From CBDDRG01 sp051306415 (GTDB taxonomy: Bacteria; Pseudomonadota; Gammaproteobacteria; Pseudomonadales; Porticoccaceae), in contig JBPPNE010000188.1 in NCBI GenBank assembly GCA_051306415.1, forward strand, positions 1 to 16,377: 16,377 nt of DNA, read 5' to 3'. Below, one piece after another: positions 14,019 through 16,377 of this stretch (positions within the stretch are counted from its first letter, which is position 1; each line of letters starts with the position of its first letter). The notes under the pieces were generated by a model. It made no database searches and had not been told where the DNA came from. It worked only from the letters and a program-made list of their open reading frames with translations. The position numbers and the translations under genes are program-made.

Positions 14019-15349
14019 AAAACGGCCAACGCCCCCGCATGGTGATAGAACGCACGCAACACACTGAAGAGAGCGTGGGAATCATTCGCGCCAGCCAGCT
14101 CACGAATTGAATGCATCGCAAAGGTGGGCACACCGACATCAAGCGTCGGCACTCCGATAGCGGTCGCAGTAATAGGGCCGATGGTGCTGCCGCAGCCAAG
14201 ATCACTGCGGGTGACAAAGGTCTGCACTGGCACCCCCTCAGCCTCACACCAACCGCGAAACAGCGCGGCGGAAAGGCTGTTAGTGGCGTAGCGCTGGTTG
14301 TTGTTGATCTTGATCACCGGACCACCATTGAGTAGCGGGCCGTGGTTGGGATCATGTTTGCCGGCAAAATTGGGGTGCACACCGTGAGCGTTGTCGGCCG
14401 AAATCAGCAGGGAGCGGCTGAGCGCACGGGTGCGTTCCTCACCATCGGCAATGATGCGCCGCAGCACGCTATCGAGCATGGGTCCAGCAGCCCCACAGGC
14501 GGAGTTGCTGCCCACCTCCTCGTGGTCGGTGCAGATCAGCAGGCTAGTGACTTCAGCGTCCGCCGCCAGCAGCGCCTGGACGCCGGCATAGCAGCTCAAG
14601 AGATTATCGAGTCGCGCCGATGCGATGAAATCGTCGTACAAGCCGATCAGCGCCGGCGGCTGGGTGTCGTAGAAGGACAACTCGTAGTCGATGACATGGA
14701 TATCGGCCAGGGCGATTGAGTCGCCGAGATCAAAGGCAATCCGCTCAGCCAGCAGCCCGCTGAACTGTGTCTGGCGCCCCGCTTTCATGGTGAACAGTAG
14801 CGGCAAAATATCCGTTTGCGGATTTACCGCGTGATTCTGGTTAGCTTCCCGATCCAGGTGAATCGCGAGGCTCGGGATCACCGCCAGCGGTCTCTGGTAG
14901 TCGATCAACGCCTGGCGCAGTTCGCCACTCGGCCGGTGCCGGAACACCACGCGACCGGCGAGGGAGAGATCGCGATCGAACCAGGGATTCAGCAGCGCGC
15001 CGCCGTAGACTTCGACACCCAACTGGAAATAATCCTTGACGCGCTCCGGGTTGGGTTTGACCACCAACCGCGGGCTGTCGGTGTGAGTACCCACCAGTCG
15101 CAGGCCACGTTCGCTCTCCGCCCGCTTGCCTTTGGCAAACGCAATGATTGACGAACCATTGCGGGTGGTGTAATAGCGCCCACCGATTTGTAAATGCCAG
15201 GGCTCGTCTTCCGCCAGATAGATGAACCCGGCAGCAGCCAGCGCGCTGCCCAGGTTTGCGACGGCATGAAAAGGTGTCGGCGACGCTTGCAGGAAAGCGA
15301 GCAAACCGCCATTGAACGTCTGCTGATCCATGGCTGTCGGATCCATCAT
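14015..15349 (-). CDS. apeB: M18 family aspartyl aminopeptidase
   Basis: The 444-residue protein matches the M18 family in length and motifs. The di-zinc ligands are recognisable as His89 (VGTHTDSPR), Asp248 (RLDN), Glu277-Glu278 (DHEEVGS), Asp319 (SADNAHG) and His413 (FAMHSIRE). Other signatures are GGALLNPWFDRDLS (116-129) and SDLGCGSTIGPI (382-393). It removes N-terminal residues, preferably acidic ones, from peptides in the cytosol. The chosen ATG (15349-15347) overlaps the upstream stop as TGATG, implying translational coupling; ATG codons at 15346 and 15331 are alternatives. The stop TAG (14017-14015) is part of the CTAG end of the palindromic mini-element, so the true ancestral C-terminus may have been altered by its insertion. 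Confidence 0.94.
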   Translation of the reverse strand: MMDPTAMDQQTFNGGLLAFLQASPTPFHAVANLGSALAAAGFIYLAEDEPWHLQIGGRYYTTRNGSSIIAFAKGKRAESERGLRLVGTHTDSPRLVVKPNPERVKDYFQLGVEVYGGALLNPWFDRDLSLAGRVVFRHRPSGELRQALIDYQRPLAVIPSLAIHLDREANQNHAVNPQTDILPLLFTMKAGRQTQFSGLLAERIAFDLGDSIALADIHVIDYELSFYDTQPPALIGLYDDFIASARLDNLLSCYAGVQALLAADAEVTSLLICTDHEEVGSNSACGAAGPMLDSVLRRIIADGEERTRALSRSLLISADNAHGVHPNFAGKHDPNHGPLLNGGPVIKINNNQRYATNSLSAALFRGWCEAEGVPVQTFVTRSDLGCGSTIGPITATAIGVPTLDVGVPTFAMHSIRELAGANDSHALFSVLRAFYHHAGALAVF

Positions 15350-16236
15350 CAATTGCCATCCACTGCTCTACCCAAACGGGCAAGCAGACTGGAGGTGTCC
15401 CAGCGACCGCCGCCCATCGCCTGGACATCCGCATAGAACTGATCGATCAACGCGGTCAGCGGCAGCGAAGCGCCATTGGCGCGCGCCTCCGCGAGCACAA
15501 TGGCCAGATCCTTGCGCATCCAGTCGACCGCAAAGCCGTGCCGATACTGTCCAGCCAGCATGGTCTGGTGGCGGTTGTCCATCTGCCAGGATTGCGCCGC
15601 GCCCTGGGCGATGACCTCGATCACGCGGTGGCCATCGAGACCGGCGACCTCGGCAAAGTGCAGACCCTCGGCCAAACCCTGCAACACACCGGCGATACAA
15701 ACCTGGTTGACCATTTTGCACAACTGGCCACTGCCCACCGGGCCGAGCAGACTGACCGCGCGCGCGTAATGGCTGATCACCAGCTTTACCCGCTCGAAGA
15801 CATCGGCAGCGCCGCCGCACATCACGGTCAGGGTTCCTTTTTGCGCACCCTGCTGACCACCCGAGACCGGAGCATCAATAAAATGAAAACCACGAGCATT
15901 GGCGGCTGCATCCAACTCCCGCGCCAGTGTCGCCGACGCAGTCGTGTGGTCAACAAATACCGCACCCGCCGTCAGTGTGTGGAAGGCGCCATCGTCCCCG
16001 AGAGTGATTGCGCGAACATCCTCGTCTCGCCCGACGCAGGCAAATACGATTTCGGCATCACGGGCGGCTTCCGCGGGTGTCGTCGCGATGACTCCCCTGT
16101 GGTGGCCGAGCCAATCTTCCGCTCGACTGCGACTGCGGTTGTAAACCGCCACCGCAAAACCGGCGTCACTCAGATGACCCGCCATCGGATGACCCATCAC
16201 CCCGAGACCGATAAACGCGACTTTCGTTTTCTTCAT
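15349..16236 (-). CDS. Beta-hydroxyacid dehydrogenase (3-hydroxyisobutyrate / tartronate-semialdehyde reductase type)
   Basis: The 295-residue protein has the N-terminal Rossmann motif FIGLGVMGHPMAGHL (8-22), the substrate-binding signature DAPVSGG (121-127), and the catalytic Lys174 with Asn177 in GSGQLCKMVNQ. This is the pattern of GarR/GlxR/MmsB-like enzymes, which interconvert a beta-hydroxyacid and its semialdehyde with NAD(P). An Arg follows Tyr-Asn at the end of the second beta strand (VYNRSRSR, 31-38), which often favours NADP; this is inference. Exact substrate is not resolved. apeB overlaps its stop. The ATG 16236-16234 lies within ten bases of the insertion-sequence end, so the native promoter and possibly the leader have been replaced. 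Confidence 0.9.
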   Translation of the reverse strand: MKKTKVAFIGLGVMGHPMAGHLSDAGFAVAVYNRSRSRAEDWLGHHRGVIATTPAEAARDAEIVFACVGRDEDVRAITLGDDGAFHTLTAGAVFVDHTTASATLARELDAAANARGFHFIDAPVSGGQQGAQKGTLTVMCGGAADVFERVKLVISHYARAVSLLGPVGSGQLCKMVNQVCIAGVLQGLAEGLHFAEVAGLDGHRVIEVIAQGAAQSWQMDNRHQTMLAGQYRHGFAVDWMRKDLAIVLAEARANGASLPLTALIDQFYADVQAMGGGRWDTSSLLARLGRAVDGN

Positions 16237-16256
16237 TCAACTACCCAGACTAAGAA

Positions 16257-16285
16257 CTTATCCGTAAATAATGTTTATCTTGAAA
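16257..16285 (-). promoter_or_regulatory. Possible outward promoter in the IS end
   Basis: On the minus strand TTTCAA (16285-16280) and GATAAG (16262-16257) are separated by 17 bp. The boxes match the consensus at three and four of six positions. Transcription would begin near 16250 and enter the dehydrogenase-apeB operon with a very short leader. Weak, but IS ends often carry such promoters. Confidence 0.25.
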
Positions 16286-16377
16286 CGCACCTTTCGGAAC
16301 GCGATTATCCCAGCCGCAAGATGGTTGAGCGCGAGGAAGCTGCGCTCAAGTTTCTCATAGCGCACCAGCAGCTTGCG
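16258..16377 (-). CDS. Transposase C-terminus, IS5-family-like (partial)
   Basis: The last 39 residues before the TAA stop (16260-16258) read RKLLVRYEKLERSFLALNHL followed by AAGIIAFRKVRFKINIIYG. This RYEK...LALNHLAA.IIAFRK pattern is the C-terminal helix region of DDE transposases annotated as IS5 family. The catalytic Asp/Glu residues lie outside the window, so intactness cannot be assessed. Confidence 0.75.
   Translation of the reverse strand, partial: RKLLVRYEKLERSFLALNHLAAGIIAFRKVRFKINIIYG

Larger units (their letters stand above)
16243..16377 (-). mobile_element. Right end of an IS5-family-like insertion sequence (continues beyond window)
   Basis: The last roughly 135 bp hold the 3' end of a transposase gene followed by a short AT-rich end (CCAGACTAAGAACTTATCCG on the plus strand). 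I recognise AAGAACTTATCCG-type ends from IS elements in gammaproteobacteria. The exact boundary is uncertain by several bases because the other end and the target duplication are outside the window. Confidence 0.6.

Noticed and set aside
1..16377. CRISPR array, tRNA or rRNA genes, toxin-antitoxin or other defence operon
   Set aside because: No regularly spaced repeats, no tRNA-like cloverleaf and no recognised defence genes were seen. The macrodomain protein is a housekeeping YmdB type and is not paired with a DarT-like transferase.

Overview
The window is about 16.4 kb of GC-rich, gene-dense chromosome from what looks like a gammaproteobacterium. Supporting this are YheS-type ABC-F, TtcA, M18 aminopeptidase, BioA and YmdB-type macrodomain proteins that align well, from memory, with E. 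coli relatives. I cannot name the genus; a marine, Cellvibrionales-like lineage is only a guess. No rRNA, tRNA, CRISPR or phage genes were seen.

Layout, left to right. (1) A minus-strand block at 1-5317 holds the N-terminus of a glutamate-type dehydrogenase (cut by the window edge), a macrodomain ADP-ribose deacetylase, yheS, ttcA and a membrane-anchored DUF547 protein. ttcA and yheS form a translation/tRNA-modification pair with its own likely promoter. (2) A 143-bp palindromic element bounded by CTAG lies in the divergent region between DUF547 and bioA. (3) Three plus-strand genes follow: bioA, an exported trypsin-like protease fused to TPRs, and an acyltransferase-3 membrane protein. (4) trpS on the minus strand ends at a hairpin/T-run terminator that overlaps the acyltransferase stop codon. 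(5) A roughly 400-bp non-coding region with two inverted repeats precedes a two-gene operon (alpha/beta hydrolase, luciferase-like flavin monooxygenase). That operon ends at a perfect bidirectional terminator shared with a convergent dienelactone hydrolase gene. (6) A second, 99-bp copy of the CTAG-bounded palindrome abuts the 3' end of an M18 aminopeptidase gene, so that the stop codon lies inside the element's terminal CTAG. The aminopeptidase is translationally coupled (TGATG) to an upstream beta-hydroxyacid dehydrogenase gene. (7) The right edge holds the 3' end of an IS5-type transposase, with the IS end only a few bases upstream of the dehydrogenase start.

Most of the window is housekeeping. 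The least ordinary material is the pair of CTAG-terminated, internally palindromic mini-elements, with no transposase of matching ends visible here. Also notable are the monooxygenase-hydrolase pair with its own putative operator, the protease-TPR fusion with recently duplicated repeats, and the DUF547 protein with a very long Lys/Ala/Pro-rich stalk. I did not find a convincing new defence or mobile system. The hydrolase/monooxygenase module and the mini-element family are the best candidates for something undescribed.
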